Shown: positions 1 through 7,848 of the stretch, piece after piece
Position numbering within the stretch: the first letter of the stretch is position 1
Layout of the letters: each line of letters starts with the position of its first letter
Source: Lentisphaerota bacterium
Lineage (GTDB): Bacteria; Verrucomicrobiota; Kiritimatiellia; UBA8416; JAFGTH01
Length of the DNA stretch: 19,117 bases
Reading direction: 5' to 3'
Assembly (NCBI GenBank): GCA_016934225.1
Contig: JAFGTH010000247.1
Location: 1 to 19,117 of the forward strand
Translations under genes and position numbers: made by a program
The notes under the pieces: generated by a model
The model's input: the letters and a program-made list of their open reading frames with translations, nothing else
Databases searched by the model: none
What the model was told of the DNA's origin: nothing

Positions 1-98
1 AACTTCAGCTAGAAAGATTCACCCTATTGAATGTTGCGCTTAAACGGCTGACATGCTATTATCATTTCGTTTTTGAGCAAATGGAATCGCTGCCTTGC

Positions 99-103
99 GA
101 GGA
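99..103 (+). promoter_or_regulatory. Ribosome binding site deciding the response-regulator start
   Basis: GAGGA lies 7 nt before the ATG at 111. The upstream in-frame starts (TTG at 27, ATG at 81) have no comparable Shine-Dalgarno match, so 111 is the preferred start. Confidence 0.55.
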
Positions 104-110
104 TTCCGGA

Positions 111-563
111 ATGACGGACAACAAACGAAAAACATCTGCCGCCTCAAACAGGAAACACGATACGGTCGTGCCTGTTAACCGTCGTCGCGTGCTTGTGGCC
201 GACGACAAGGCGGATATCCGGGCAATGTTCAAGACGGTGCTGGATTGCCAAATGAACGATTGTAGAATTGATGTTGTAGTCAACGGTGCGGAAGCAATAG
301 AGGCTTTTCGCCATGCTCACCATGGCGTTCTGCTTATGGATGTAAAGATGCCGGTCAAAGACGGAATTCAGGTTTATGAAGCAATTCATAAGATGTGCCA
401 TGAAGAAGAATGGGAAATGCCGGCATTCGTATTCTGCACCGGTTTTGACGCTCCGCAGACACTGCAAAATATTGTCGCCAGCAATCCCAATAATTGCCTG
501 CTGCAAAAACCTGTTGCCACTGATACGCTGATTGAGGCGCTTCGCGTCAGGCTTGATCTCTGA
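111..563 (+). CDS. Stand-alone response regulator receiver protein
   Basis: This is a single-domain CheY-like receiver of about 150 residues with no DNA-binding or enzymatic output domain. After a basic N-terminal tail of about 25 residues the receiver begins at VLVADD (acidic pair D31, D32). The phospho-acceptor is D77 in LLMDVKMP, the conserved Thr is T110 in FCTG, and the switch Lys is K133 in LLQKPV. All catalytic positions are present, so it should be phosphorylatable. I chose the ATG at 111 because of its GAGGA; a TTG at 27 would add 28 residues. Its stop overlaps the rsmB start by 1 nt, so the two are probably cotranscribed. The cognate kinase is not evident; the kinase-like protein at 6616-7674 lacks an ATPase domain. 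The output is unknown and may be through protein-protein contact. Confidence 0.85.
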   Translation: MTDNKRKTSAASNRKHDTVVPVNRRRVLVADDKADIRAMFKTVLDCQMNDCRIDVVVNGAEAIEAFRHAHHGVLLMDVKMPVKDGIQVYEAIHKMCHEEEWEMPAFVFCTGFDAPQTLQNIVASNPNNCLLQKPVATDTLIEALRVRLDL

Positions 564-1849
564 TGCCTGGCAATAAAAACAGGAACTCGCGCGCCATCGC
601 CGCCACAGCAATCCGTAAATGGCTCGATAAAGACCTGCTTTTGGATCGGGTTGTCGAAGACATCATTGACAACAGGGCTTTCGTGTCTGAAGTTGCATTC
701 GGCGTTGCGCGCCACAAACGAATGCTGGATTGGGCTATCCGCAGGTGCGCAAACAGAACTCCAAGCCCAATTGTTGTCCCTTTCCTGCTGGTCGGAATAT
801 ATCAAATATTTTTCATGGATTCTGTGCCCGCACATTCAGCAGTAGATGAAACCGTTAAAGCTGTTAAGGCGGATCGTAATGCTAAACATGCTTCTGGTTT
901 CGTCAACGCTCTCCTCAGACGTGTTTTGCGCGAGTTGGATAATATCCGAACAGAACTTGCGAACCAGGCCCTCGGTGTTCGGATGTCGCATCCCGATGTT
1001 CTGCTCAAAAGATGGTTACTCCGGTTCGGTGACGAGAAAACAAACGAATTGTGTTCATGGAACAACTCACGCCCTGAAATATCCATCCGCCCGAATATGA
1101 TCAGAACAAACACGGCTTCCCTGCTGAATATGTTGAATGCCGAAGGTATTGCAGCTCGCTTTCATCCTAATACATCCGACGAATTCATAATGTTGCCTCG
1201 CGGTCACGCGATCGCTTCATTGCCCGGCTTCAACGAAGGCCTCTTCAGCGTTCAGGACCCATCCACGGCCTTCGCCGTCAAGCTGCTCGACCCACAACCT
1301 GGCGAACACATACTCGACGCATGCGCCGCACCAGGCGGCAAGACAATTCTAATTGCCGAACGACTCGCCGGAAACGGTGCGGTTATCGCAACAGATTCGT
1401 CCGATGAACGGCTCTTGCTTTTGCAGAATAATGCTGCCCGTATGGGTTTTGCTAACGTCAGAACGGCGCGTGTGAATGCAAGTGACAAGGAATCAATGCA
1501 GGCTCTGTGCATAGAGCATAAATTCGATCGCATTCTTCTTGATGTGCCCTGCACCAACACCGGCGTTCTTCGTAGACGTCCGGACGCTCGTTGGCGTTTT
1601 TCGGAAATCAAACTACGCGAACTCACGCATCTGCAACGCAATATTCTGAACGCTACATCCGGATTCGTTCGTGCAGGCGGAACAATAGTATACAGCACAT
1701 GCAGTCTCGAGCCGGAAGAAGGCTCCGAATTAATAGCCGATTGGACAAGCAACAATCCGGGCTTTGCATTAACGTCCGAAATAAGTATATTCCCCCCTGA
1801 ATCACAAACAGACGGCATTTACGCCGCCGCACTCCGGAGAATCGCATGA
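563..1849 (+). CDS. rsmB: 16S rRNA m5C967 methyltransferase RsmB (Sun family)
   Basis: This enzyme is predicted to transfer a methyl group from S-adenosylmethionine to C5 of cytosine 967 (E. coli numbering) of 16S rRNA. The 428-residue length matches the family. An N-terminal NusB-like RNA-binding domain (residues about 8-130, with the conserved HSAVDETVK and FVNALLRRVL segments) precedes a Rossmann methyltransferase domain. The SAM motif is DACAAPGGKT (252-261). Motif IV is DVPCTNTG, whose C330 releases the product, and motif VI is STCSLEPEE, whose C380 is the nucleophile. These two cysteines define m5C RNA methyltransferases. The ATG overlaps the response-regulator stop by 1 nt, and the ORF ends in an ATGA overlap with pdxB, so translational coupling is likely. 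In many bacteria this gene neighbours fmt; here it is coupled to a signalling gene and a vitamin B6 gene. Confidence 0.95.
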   Translation: MPGNKNRNSRAIAATAIRKWLDKDLLLDRVVEDIIDNRAFVSEVAFGVARHKRMLDWAIRRCANRTPSPIVVPFLLVGIYQIFFMDSVPAHSAVDETVKAVKADRNAKHASGFVNALLRRVLRELDNIRTELANQALGVRMSHPDVLLKRWLLRFGDEKTNELCSWNNSRPEISIRPNMIRTNTASLLNMLNAEGIAARFHPNTSDEFIMLPRGHAIASLPGFNEGLFSVQDPSTAFAVKLLDPQPGEHILDACAAPGGKTILIAERLAGNGAVIATDSSDERLLLLQNNAARMGFANVRTARVNASDKESMQALCIEHKFDRILLDVPCTNTGVLRRRPDARWRFSEIKLRELTHLQRNILNATSGFVRAGGTIVYSTCSLEPEEGSELIADWTSNNPGFALTSEISIFPPESQTDGIYAAALRRIA

Positions 1850-2985
1850 AGATTGTCTGCGCCACCAATATGCCATACGCGCGAGAGGCATTCACAACTC
1901 TCGGCGATGTAAAAGTCATTGAAGGGCGTCGCATCTCCGCTGACGATGTTCGGGATGCGGATATACTTGCAATCAGATCAACCACCGATGTGAACAGGCA
2001 ACTTCTCGAAGGAAGTCGCGTCAAATTCGTCGGCACTGCCACGATAGGCATTGACCATCTTGATATTGACTACATGGAAAAAAACGGAATCGCCTGGTGT
2101 TACTCTCCAGGCTGCAACGCCAACAGTGTTTCGGAATATGTCACAGCGGCTTTGTTGTTCCTCGCCGATCGTTATAACCTCGTTCTCGCCGGAAAAACCA
2201 TCGGCGTCATAGGCGTCGGCAACGTGGGGCGCCGTGTCGTTGAAAAAGCTCAGGCGCTTGGATTGCATGTGCTGCAAAACGATCCTCCGCGGCAACGAAC
2301 GGAAGGAGGCAATCAGTTCGTTAACCTTGAGACCGTATTGAAGGAATCGGATATACTTACATTGCATGTGCCTTTGACGAATGACGGACAGGACCCCACC
2401 CGCCATATGGTTGACGCATCGTTCCTGGAAAAAGCGAAGAATGGCTGCATCCTTATCAATGCAGCCCGTGGCGCGGTAGTTGATACGAACGCGCTGATCG
2501 GCGCTCTCGGCAATGGAAAAATCTCGCACACGATCATTGACACATGGGAAGGCGAACCACAATATCGCTCGGACCTGCTCGAAGTTGCCGACATCGGCAC
2601 ACCGCACATAGCGGGTCACTCATTCGAAGGTAAAGTGGCCGGCACTGTTATGGTGTTTCGCGCAGCGTGCAAGTTCATCGGAACAGACTCCGAATGGTCG
2701 CCGGACAACCTTCTCCCGGAACCGCTTGTCCCAAAACTAACAATTAATGTATCTTCATACAAACGCAGGGAACAACTTCTTCACGCGCTAGTTAAGGCTG
2801 TTTATGATATCAAGGCTGATGATTCGCGATTCAGGGCCGGCAACGAAGAATTTGACTCTCTTCGCAGAAATTACCCGATCCGACGCGAGTTTCGATATAC
2901 CGAAGTCGCTGTTGCAGGCGCGTCTTCAGAACTTCGCGCCACAATCGCCGGTTTGGGATTTAAAACAAACAAGGACACGACATAA
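1846..2985 (+). CDS. pdxB: 4-phosphoerythronate dehydrogenase PdxB
   Basis: This is an NAD-dependent D-2-hydroxyacid dehydrogenase predicted to oxidise 4-phospho-D-erythronate to 2-oxo-3-hydroxy-4-phosphobutanoate, the second step of DXP-dependent pyridoxal phosphate synthesis. The 379 residues match PdxB, which is longer than generic hydroxyacid dehydrogenases because of a C-terminal dimerisation domain. PdxB-typical segments are FVGTATIGIDHLD (61-73), the stretch around YSPGCNANSVSEYV, and PHIAGHSFEGKVAGT (253-267). The NAD motif is GVGNVG (123-128), and the catalytic residues are R208 (NAARG), E237 (WEGEP) and H254. It starts inside the rsmB stop (ATGA). No other pdx gene is in the window. 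The C-terminal about 90 residues are more divergent than the catalytic core. Confidence 0.92.
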   Translation: MKIVCATNMPYAREAFTTLGDVKVIEGRRISADDVRDADILAIRSTTDVNRQLLEGSRVKFVGTATIGIDHLDIDYMEKNGIAWCYSPGCNANSVSEYVTAALLFLADRYNLVLAGKTIGVIGVGNVGRRVVEKAQALGLHVLQNDPPRQRTEGGNQFVNLETVLKESDILTLHVPLTNDGQDPTRHMVDASFLEKAKNGCILINAARGAVVDTNALIGALGNGKISHTIIDTWEGEPQYRSDLLEVADIGTPHIAGHSFEGKVAGTVMVFRAACKFIGTDSEWSPDNLLPEPLVPKLTINVSSYKRREQLLHALVKAVYDIKADDSRFRAGNEEFDSLRRNYPIRREFRYTEVAVAGASSELRATIAGLGFKTNKDTT

Positions 2986-3017
2986 CACGTCATACTCAGT
3001 CTGTTGAACGCGCCGAA

Positions 3018-3049
3018 CCGGAGTTAAAATCTCGATATCAGATTTCCGG
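3018..3049. repeat. Imperfect inverted repeat at a convergent gene end
   Basis: CCGG (3018-3021) pairs with CCGG (3046-3049), and AAATCT pairs with AGATTT around a 7-nt loop, leaving a bulge of about 5 nt on the left arm. It overlaps the last codons of the minus-strand gene and lies 33 nt after the pdxB stop. It could act as a weak terminator for pdxB, but no T-run follows, so this is tentative. Confidence 0.3.
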
Positions 3050-3512
3050 CAAAATGCGTAGCCGCTATCACTAAAACCGCTATCAATATGTGCTCGCTAA
3101 CCACAGCCACCGGACTGTTCTTCTGAATCCTGGCCATTCGATAGCTGAAGAACGCCAAAATAAATAATCCCCACGCAATGCTGACAAATATGGCAACACC
3201 CATCTCAAAGAAAAATACGGGAATCAGGAAAGTCAACGAGAAGAAAAACTTCGATATGAAAGTTGCAAATGTCGCGGCCCATATCTGGGTATCGGTATGC
3301 GCATTTTCAGCTTCTTCGGAAATGTGAATGCCCAATGCGTCTGAAAACGCATCGGCAATCGCAATCGTCAATATGCCGCCCACTACAGCAAGTTTTGAAT
3401 GTGTGCCGGAATGCAAACCCACCATTAATCCAAGCGTGGTTATCACGCCGGATGTCAGGCCAAAACTAATGCCTGTTCTTATTGATTCCTTCATGTCCGC
3501 CAGTCTAAACAC
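3024..3512 (-). CDS. VIT1/CCC1-like small integral membrane protein
   Basis: This is a 162-residue, very hydrophobic protein with four to five predicted transmembrane helices. The first half carries the signature FGLTSGVITTLGLMVGL, then GGILTIAIADAFSDALGIHISEEAE, which resembles the first two helices of the VIT1/CCC1 Fe2+/Mn2+ transporter family, including the acidic and Ser positions between helices. The cytosolic metal-binding insertion of plant VIT1 is absent and the protein is short, as in several uncharacterised prokaryotic members. Two starts are possible: the GTG at 3512 used here, with no clear ribosome binding site, and an ATG at 3494 giving a protein beginning MKESIRTGISFG, which looks like the family N-terminus. 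It is convergent with pdxB and divergent from the isomerase gene. Metal transport is inferred only from family resemblance. Confidence 0.75.
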   Translation of the reverse strand: MFRLADMKESIRTGISFGLTSGVITTLGLMVGLHSGTHSKLAVVGGILTIAIADAFSDALGIHISEEAENAHTDTQIWAATFATFISKFFFSLTFLIPVFFFEMGVAIFVSIAWGLFILAFFSYRMARIQKNSPVAVVSEHILIAVLVIAATHFAGNLISRF

Positions 3513-3617
3513 GTTTCAATAGAATTCCAGTCTATTTTTTCCTTGCCCTGCCCGACGGCGGCAAAGTTATTGCTGATGTGTATCAACTTTTCTTTACACT
3601 AAAATGAATCTCTAATA

Positions 3618-3647
3618 TTGTTCCACAGAACAGTTATTACATATACC
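3618..3647 (+). promoter_or_regulatory. Possible sigma70-type promoter for the isomerase-like gene
   Basis: TTGTTC (3618-3623), an 18-nt spacer and TATACC (3642-3647) lie 34 nt before the ATG at 3682. The match is modest. The A+T-rich gap at 3513-3681 separates divergent genes and must hold promoters for both, but no better pair stood out. Confidence 0.25.
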
Positions 3648-3671
3648 TTAACGATTAAAAGCCGTATATAT

Positions 3672-3675
3672 GGAG
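3672..3675 (+). promoter_or_regulatory. Ribosome binding site deciding the isomerase-like start
   Basis: GGAG is followed by 6 nt and the ATG at 3682. It overlaps the alternative upstream ATG at 3670, which itself has no ribosome binding site. Confidence 0.5.
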
Positions 3676-3681
3676 AATCGG

Positions 3682-5169
3682 ATGAAAGCTATGTCGAACA
3701 TGCCGGAAATGAAAATTGGCCTGGTCGGAGTCAGCCGCGACTGTTTTCCGATAGAACTCACGCGCAGGCGACTGCAAAACGTGGTTACCGAATGCCGCAA
3801 ACTCAAACTTGATATCGTTCCTTGCTCGACCATTGTTGAATCCGAAGGCGATGCTCTAATCGCCGTTGCAGAACTTGAACGCGAATCGGTAGATGCCGCA
3901 GTTCTGTACCTCGGCAATTTCGGCCCTGAAGGTCCGACAACTATACTTGCAAAAACGCTTAATAAACCGTTCATGTTTGTCGGTGCGGCCGAAGAAAGCA
4001 AAAAAGATCTTGTCAACGGGCGCGGCGACGCTTTCTGCGGCATGCTGAACGCATGTTTGAATGCCGGCTTACGAAACCTTCGCGCTTATGTTCCGCCAAG
4101 ACCCATTGGCTTGCCGTACGAAGTCGCGGCAAATATCGCGCATTTCGTGGATGTTGCCAGAGTGGTTGTCGGTATTAAACACCTTAAAACTTTCTCATTC
4201 GGGCCGCGCCCCCAGGATTTCTACGCCTGCAATGCTCCAATTAAGCCGTTGTACGATCTCGACATAGAAGTCATGGAAAATTCGGAACTGGATCTGCTTC
4301 AAATTTACAAGTCGGCCGCAGGAAGAAAGAAAGAAATAGACGCAATCGCGCGCGACATGGCAAAGGAGCTTGGCCCCGGAAACAAACGACCGGACAAGCT
4401 CAAACAGCTTGCACAATTCGAATTGGCTCTAACCGGTTTCTTCGAAGAGAATCTCGGATCGCGCCGGTACGGCCTGTTCGCTAACAAATGCTGGCCGGCA
4501 TTTGAATCCGCATTCGGATTTGTTCCCTGCTTTGTGAACAGTCGGCTCGCCTCACGCGGAATTCCGGTTGCATGCGAAACGGATATCTACGGCGCCGTAT
4601 CGGAGTATATGGCACAACTTGCCTCATTTCACCCCGTCACAATTCTCGACATCAATAATACCGTCCCCAACGACATTAAAATTGCCGACTTGAAAGGCGC
4701 GGCAAGAACGGATCTGTTCATGGGGTTCCATTGCGGCAATACGCCAAGCTGCCACCTTAACAAAGGCTTTGCTATTAAATATCAGCTCATTATGAACAGA
4801 TTGCTGGAGCCGCCCGATAAGGAACCCGATATCACTGCAGGAACTTTGGAAGGCACATTTAAACCATCGCCTACTACAGTGTTTCGGCTGCACAGCGCCC
4901 ATGACGGTAAATTGATGAGTTATGCGGCAGAAGGACATATTCTTAAGGCTGATCCGGCATCGTTCGGATGTATCGGAGTTTTTGGAATAAAAGATTTTGC
5001 TCGTTTCTACCGCTATGTCCTGCTGGAAAAACAATTTCCGCATCATGCCGCGGTCGCGTTTAAACACGCCGGAAACATACTCTTTGACGCGGTTAAATTG
5101 CTTGGCATTGAAGACATCCAAACGCCTCGAACAGCAAAAGCGCTCTACCCGGAAGAAAATCCATTCTGA
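3682..5169 (+). CDS. L-fucose/L-arabinose isomerase-like protein
   Basis: This protein of about 495 residues belongs to the FucI/AraA ketol-isomerase superfamily, which interconverts aldoses and ketoses using a divalent metal. The N-terminal half begins KIGLVGVSRDCFPIEL and contains the Rossmann-like segment AAVLYLGNFGPEGPT. The C-terminal half holds candidate metal or catalytic residues: Glu in ACETDIYGA and Asp in TILDINN about 24 residues later, spaced as E337 and D361 of E. coli FucI, with a late His in PHHAAVAFKHAG. MGFHCGNTPSCHL is a further Cys/His-rich stretch common in distant family members. It is shorter than FucI (about 590). It is a lone plus-strand gene convergent with a Gfo/Idh/MocA oxidoreductase. 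Its substrate cannot be read from the sequence; fucose or arabinose would be a guess. Confidence 0.8.
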   Translation: MKAMSNMPEMKIGLVGVSRDCFPIELTRRRLQNVVTECRKLKLDIVPCSTIVESEGDALIAVAELERESVDAAVLYLGNFGPEGPTTILAKTLNKPFMFVGAAEESKKDLVNGRGDAFCGMLNACLNAGLRNLRAYVPPRPIGLPYEVAANIAHFVDVARVVVGIKHLKTFSFGPRPQDFYACNAPIKPLYDLDIEVMENSELDLLQIYKSAAGRKKEIDAIARDMAKELGPGNKRPDKLKQLAQFELALTGFFEENLGSRRYGLFANKCWPAFESAFGFVPCFVNSRLASRGIPVACETDIYGAVSEYMAQLASFHPVTILDINNTVPNDIKIADLKGAARTDLFMGFHCGNTPSCHLNKGFAIKYQLIMNRLLEPPDKEPDITAGTLEGTFKPSPTTVFRLHSAHDGKLMSYAAEGHILKADPASFGCIGVFGIKDFARFYRYVLLEKQFPHHAAVAFKHAGNILFDAVKLLGIEDIQTPRTAKALYPEENPF

Positions 5170-5365
5170 TCCGACCGAGTCCGAAAAGAGTATTCGAAAT
5201 AAATCCGACAGAACAAGTGAAGGCCGTTTTGATCAATCAATTCTGAACATCCTGTTATTATGTTAATATGATCTTCTTAGTCTGAATGGCATTTTGCAGT
5301 CATTGCGTGAATGATGTCAGGGCAAAAGACGCTGGATAACATAACAACACGGTTACAACCAGGAG

Positions 5366-6547
5366 CTACACGAGTGGAATATCGGTCTCAACTCCTTTTC
5401 GCTCGTCAGACAAATAAGCGGCGTATATGGCGGTTATCGTATCGCACGCCAATTCAAAATCGGCTTGCGGAGTTCTCCCTTCCGAAATACAGGAAAGAAA
5501 ATCCTGCGTTTCAGCCAGATAGCCCAGTGTAAAGTTCTCGTCCGGTGATATTGCGGTCCAGCCTTCTTTAGTGCTAATTTTCTCCACCGTGTATATGTCG
5601 GCGTATTGCTCGGCTTTAGGGTTAAAAGTATCCACAATCGGAAGCGGACTCAGGTTGCATTTTGTGCGATGATTATTGGCAAACACTTCCACAAAATTAT
5701 TGATGCCTCCTAAAACGATTTCCCCGGAAATCACGTCCGCTATAGTCCCATCCTCGAATGTGACATGCATCCAACCATGGTCTTCCGTGTCATGATATTC
5801 CGTTCGCAAAAATCCTTTGTCTTCATACCCCGGAAGTTTCGTTATTTTCTCGCAGCGTGATGTGACGGTTTTCGGTCGAATCGGTTTGCCGTTCCTGGCC
5901 ATACCTTCCACTCGTTTGAAGAAAAGAGCGGCTGTAAGCGGGTGACACACCTTGCCCATCAGTGATCCTCCCCCTTGGAACCGCCATATGCCGTACACTG
6001 GCGATCCGGACCCGCTATGCGATTCTTCGCCCATGATTCTTAGAACCTGCGCGCCGGTTTTTTCTATAATTTCTTTCTCCTTTTGTATGGATGGCGCATA
6101 GACGAAATTCTCGGCATAGCAGAAGATTACCCCCGAATTTTTGATTACACCCGACACTTTTTTTAATTCAGCGACCACTTTAGCGAGCATCGGATCTTTT
6201 GGGTCTTTGTCGCCATAATATTCATCTCCGCACCCTTCAGGACCAAAATATCCGGTCAGCGGTTTTTCGCAAATGATATGAACGCCTGCTTCTGCGGCGG
6301 CGAGCATCGCTGAACTGTGCGCCGACGGCGGCGAGCAAATGTCTATTACATCAACGTGCGGCAACAACGATGCAACATTTTCAAACACCGGTATGCCGTG
6401 CGCCTGGCCAAACGCTTTCCTGCTTTCTGAACGAAGCGATGTAACTCCGGCCATTTCAACATTGACCCCGTACACCTGCCGCAGACTGGCCAAATGAAAT
6501 CTGCCTGCGAAACCAGTGCCAATAAGCCCTACTCGAATTTTTTTCAT
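5366..6547 (-). CDS. Gfo/Idh/MocA family oxidoreductase (paralogue 1)
   Basis: This is a 393-residue NAD(P)-dependent dehydrogenase-like protein. The N-terminal Rossmann fold has VGLIGTGFAGRFHLASL (6-22), DICSPPSAH, and EKPL (94-97), whose Lys is the family catalytic residue. The C-terminal sheet domain normally carries a GGxxxDxxxH motif; here it reads GGGSLMGKVCHPL, so the His (H202) is kept and the Asp is replaced by Gly. A Gly/Asp-rich insert follows EKPL (about 100-120). YAENFVYAP and ESHSGSGSP are shared in pattern with the paralogue at 15243-16301, marking one subfamily. The start is supported by AAAGGA 7 nt upstream. It lies 68 nt downstream of the receiver/kinase-like gene on the same strand. 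The substrate is probably a sugar, inositol or sugar acid, but is unknown. Confidence 0.88.
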   Translation of the reverse strand: MKKIRVGLIGTGFAGRFHLASLRQVYGVNVEMAGVTSLRSESRKAFGQAHGIPVFENVASLLPHVDVIDICSPPSAHSSAMLAAAEAGVHIICEKPLTGYFGPEGCGDEYYGDKDPKDPMLAKVVAELKKVSGVIKNSGVIFCYAENFVYAPSIQKEKEIIEKTGAQVLRIMGEESHSGSGSPVYGIWRFQGGGSLMGKVCHPLTAALFFKRVEGMARNGKPIRPKTVTSRCEKITKLPGYEDKGFLRTEYHDTEDHGWMHVTFEDGTIADVISGEIVLGGINNFVEVFANNHRTKCNLSPLPIVDTFNPKAEQYADIYTVEKISTKEGWTAISPDENFTLGYLAETQDFLSCISEGRTPQADFELACDTITAIYAAYLSDERKGVETDIPLV

Positions 6548-6615
6548 TTATTTATCCTTTCTTCTTTATATCGCAACAATTTCCGTCGCTGGTTGCCATA
6601 CGGCGGTGAAAAAGA

Positions 6616-7674
6616 TCAATCAATCTTCAGAATTTTCTCATCCGATCGGCTATATTCCGAACTGCATAGAGGCCGATACGGTTCTGTCCGATAAGTTGAA
6701 ATGGACTGGAGTTTCTGAAAAATCTCAATCATAGCTGTCGTGGATTCTCTACACTTATCAATCATTTGCCGAATAGCAGGATCTGTTTCTCTGGCCGCCA
6801 TCAGTTCCAGATATGTAGTAATAACCGTGGCAGGTTGGCCAAGATGATGACACGCCGCGCCAAGACTTAGAATCATCGCACGTTGGCGTTCGGCTTCAAT
6901 CAGACTTTTCGCCTGACGTTCTATAGTTTGCACTCGCTCTTCCGTGTGTTTGATGATCCGGATCATATAGTCTTCTATCGCCTCCAAATCGTCTTCTTCC
7001 TTGATCAGATCCACAGTGTCGGGCAATGTCCCGCCGGCCAGTTGAGCCAGATACTTGCGAAGACGGATTACGTTCAATGGATATTTAACGAGAAGAACAT
7101 AACCAAGCGCCGCAAGCACCAGCGAAAGCGCCGCAATTGTGTACGCCACTCCGTTTCCTGACGCACCACGCGACTCATGATTCACAAAAATATATAAAAG
7201 GGCGAGCGGCGGAACAACAGATATCAGAAGCGCTGCGATCAGGAATTGTGCCAGAGCTCCAATATGCGCCAGCGATAAAGCAATATGATGAAAGCCGCTA
7301 CTTGATCCGTCTTCCGTTCTAAGCAACGAATCAATTATTGCCCGTATAGCAATCGGATCACAGGGCTTTGTAATAATGCTCACATTTGCCAATCCTTTGC
7401 ATTGTTCCAAAACATTTTCGCCGGTTCCTGCAGCAAATACAAGAACCGGTATGTTTCGGAAATGTTTGCAGATCTGCATTATATCCATTACCGACCGGTC
7501 ATTGTTGCAGATCGTTTCGGGATTCAGAACCAACAATCCGATATCGTGTTCTGCCATAGCGGCCAGCGCTGCGTCTTTCGATTCGACGAGAATCGGTTCA
7601 TGATTCATCGCAACAATGCAATCGGCAAGAATATTGCGCTCGGTCGCATCAATGTCCGCCACAAGTATCTTCAT
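6616..7674 (-). CDS. Membrane signalling protein: degenerate receiver, two TM, HAMP-like and HisKA-like helix, no ATPase
   Basis: This is a 352-residue protein with an unusual domain order. Residues 1-118 fold as a receiver (VADIDA at the acidic pocket, switch Lys K103 in ITKPCD), but the phospho-acceptor position reads LLVLNPETI, with Asn 51 where Asp is expected. Two hydrophobic segments follow (about 141-164 and 176-197), then a HAMP-like region (198-240), a charged coiled coil, and a dimerisation/H-box helix LGAACHHLGQPATVI (271-285; H276/H277) with its partner helix to about 327. The protein ends soon after, with no N, G1 or G2 boxes, and no HATPase domain is encoded downstream before the oxidoreductase gene. 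It therefore cannot autophosphorylate by itself; it may be a phosphotransfer or scaffold protein, or a naturally truncated kinase. GGAGGA precedes the ATG. Confidence 0.8.
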   Translation of the reverse strand: MKILVADIDATERNILADCIVAMNHEPILVESKDAALAAMAEHDIGLLVLNPETICNNDRSVMDIMQICKHFRNIPVLVFAAGTGENVLEQCKGLANVSIITKPCDPIAIRAIIDSLLRTEDGSSSGFHHIALSLAHIGALAQFLIAALLISVVPPLALLYIFVNHESRGASGNGVAYTIAALSLVLAALGYVLLVKYPLNVIRLRKYLAQLAGGTLPDTVDLIKEEDDLEAIEDYMIRIIKHTEERVQTIERQAKSLIEAERQRAMILSLGAACHHLGQPATVITTYLELMAARETDPAIRQMIDKCRESTTAMIEIFQKLQSISTYRTEPYRPLCSSEYSRSDEKILKID

Positions 7675-7693
7675 AATTTCTCAATCCTCCGGT

Positions 7694-7721
7694 ATTCTAT
7701 CTTTTTTGCGCAGATTGACAA
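7694..7721 (-). promoter_or_regulatory. Possible sigma70-type promoter for the receiver/HisKA-like gene
   Basis: Reading the minus strand, TTGTCA (7721-7716), a 16-nt spacer and TAGAAT (7699-7694) each differ from consensus at one base. The predicted start site falls at about 7688, within the GGAGGA at 7690-7685, which would give a very short leader. The box match is good but the position is suspicious. Confidence 0.3.
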
Positions 7722-7848
7722 GCCGCTACGTGTAATTTCGATGCCGATCCAAAAATTCTTTTTTCCTGCTTGTGCTACCCTGCCGTCATCTGTAATTCTG
7801 TCAATATTCTGTAAGGGCAGAAAGCGAAAGTGATTTGGGAGACAAATA

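Noticed and set aside
144..611. A 155-codon minus-strand open frame across the response regulator
   Set aside because: It lies antisense to a receiver domain with all catalytic residues, its translation has no recognisable pattern, and no ribosome binding site fits; it is a shadow frame.
1978..2619. A 213-codon minus-strand open frame opposite pdxB
   Set aside because: The plus strand encodes a full PdxB with R/E/H catalytic residues; the antisense frame is Cys/Arg-rich without family features.
4624..5121. A 165-codon minus-strand open frame opposite the isomerase-like gene
   Set aside because: It is antisense to conserved isomerase motifs and has no supporting start signal.
5292..5327. Inverted repeat TTTTGC...GCAAAA with inner TCATT/AATGA between two convergent genes
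   Set aside because: The stem is A+T-rich with an asymmetric internal loop and no adjacent T-run; too weak to call a terminator.
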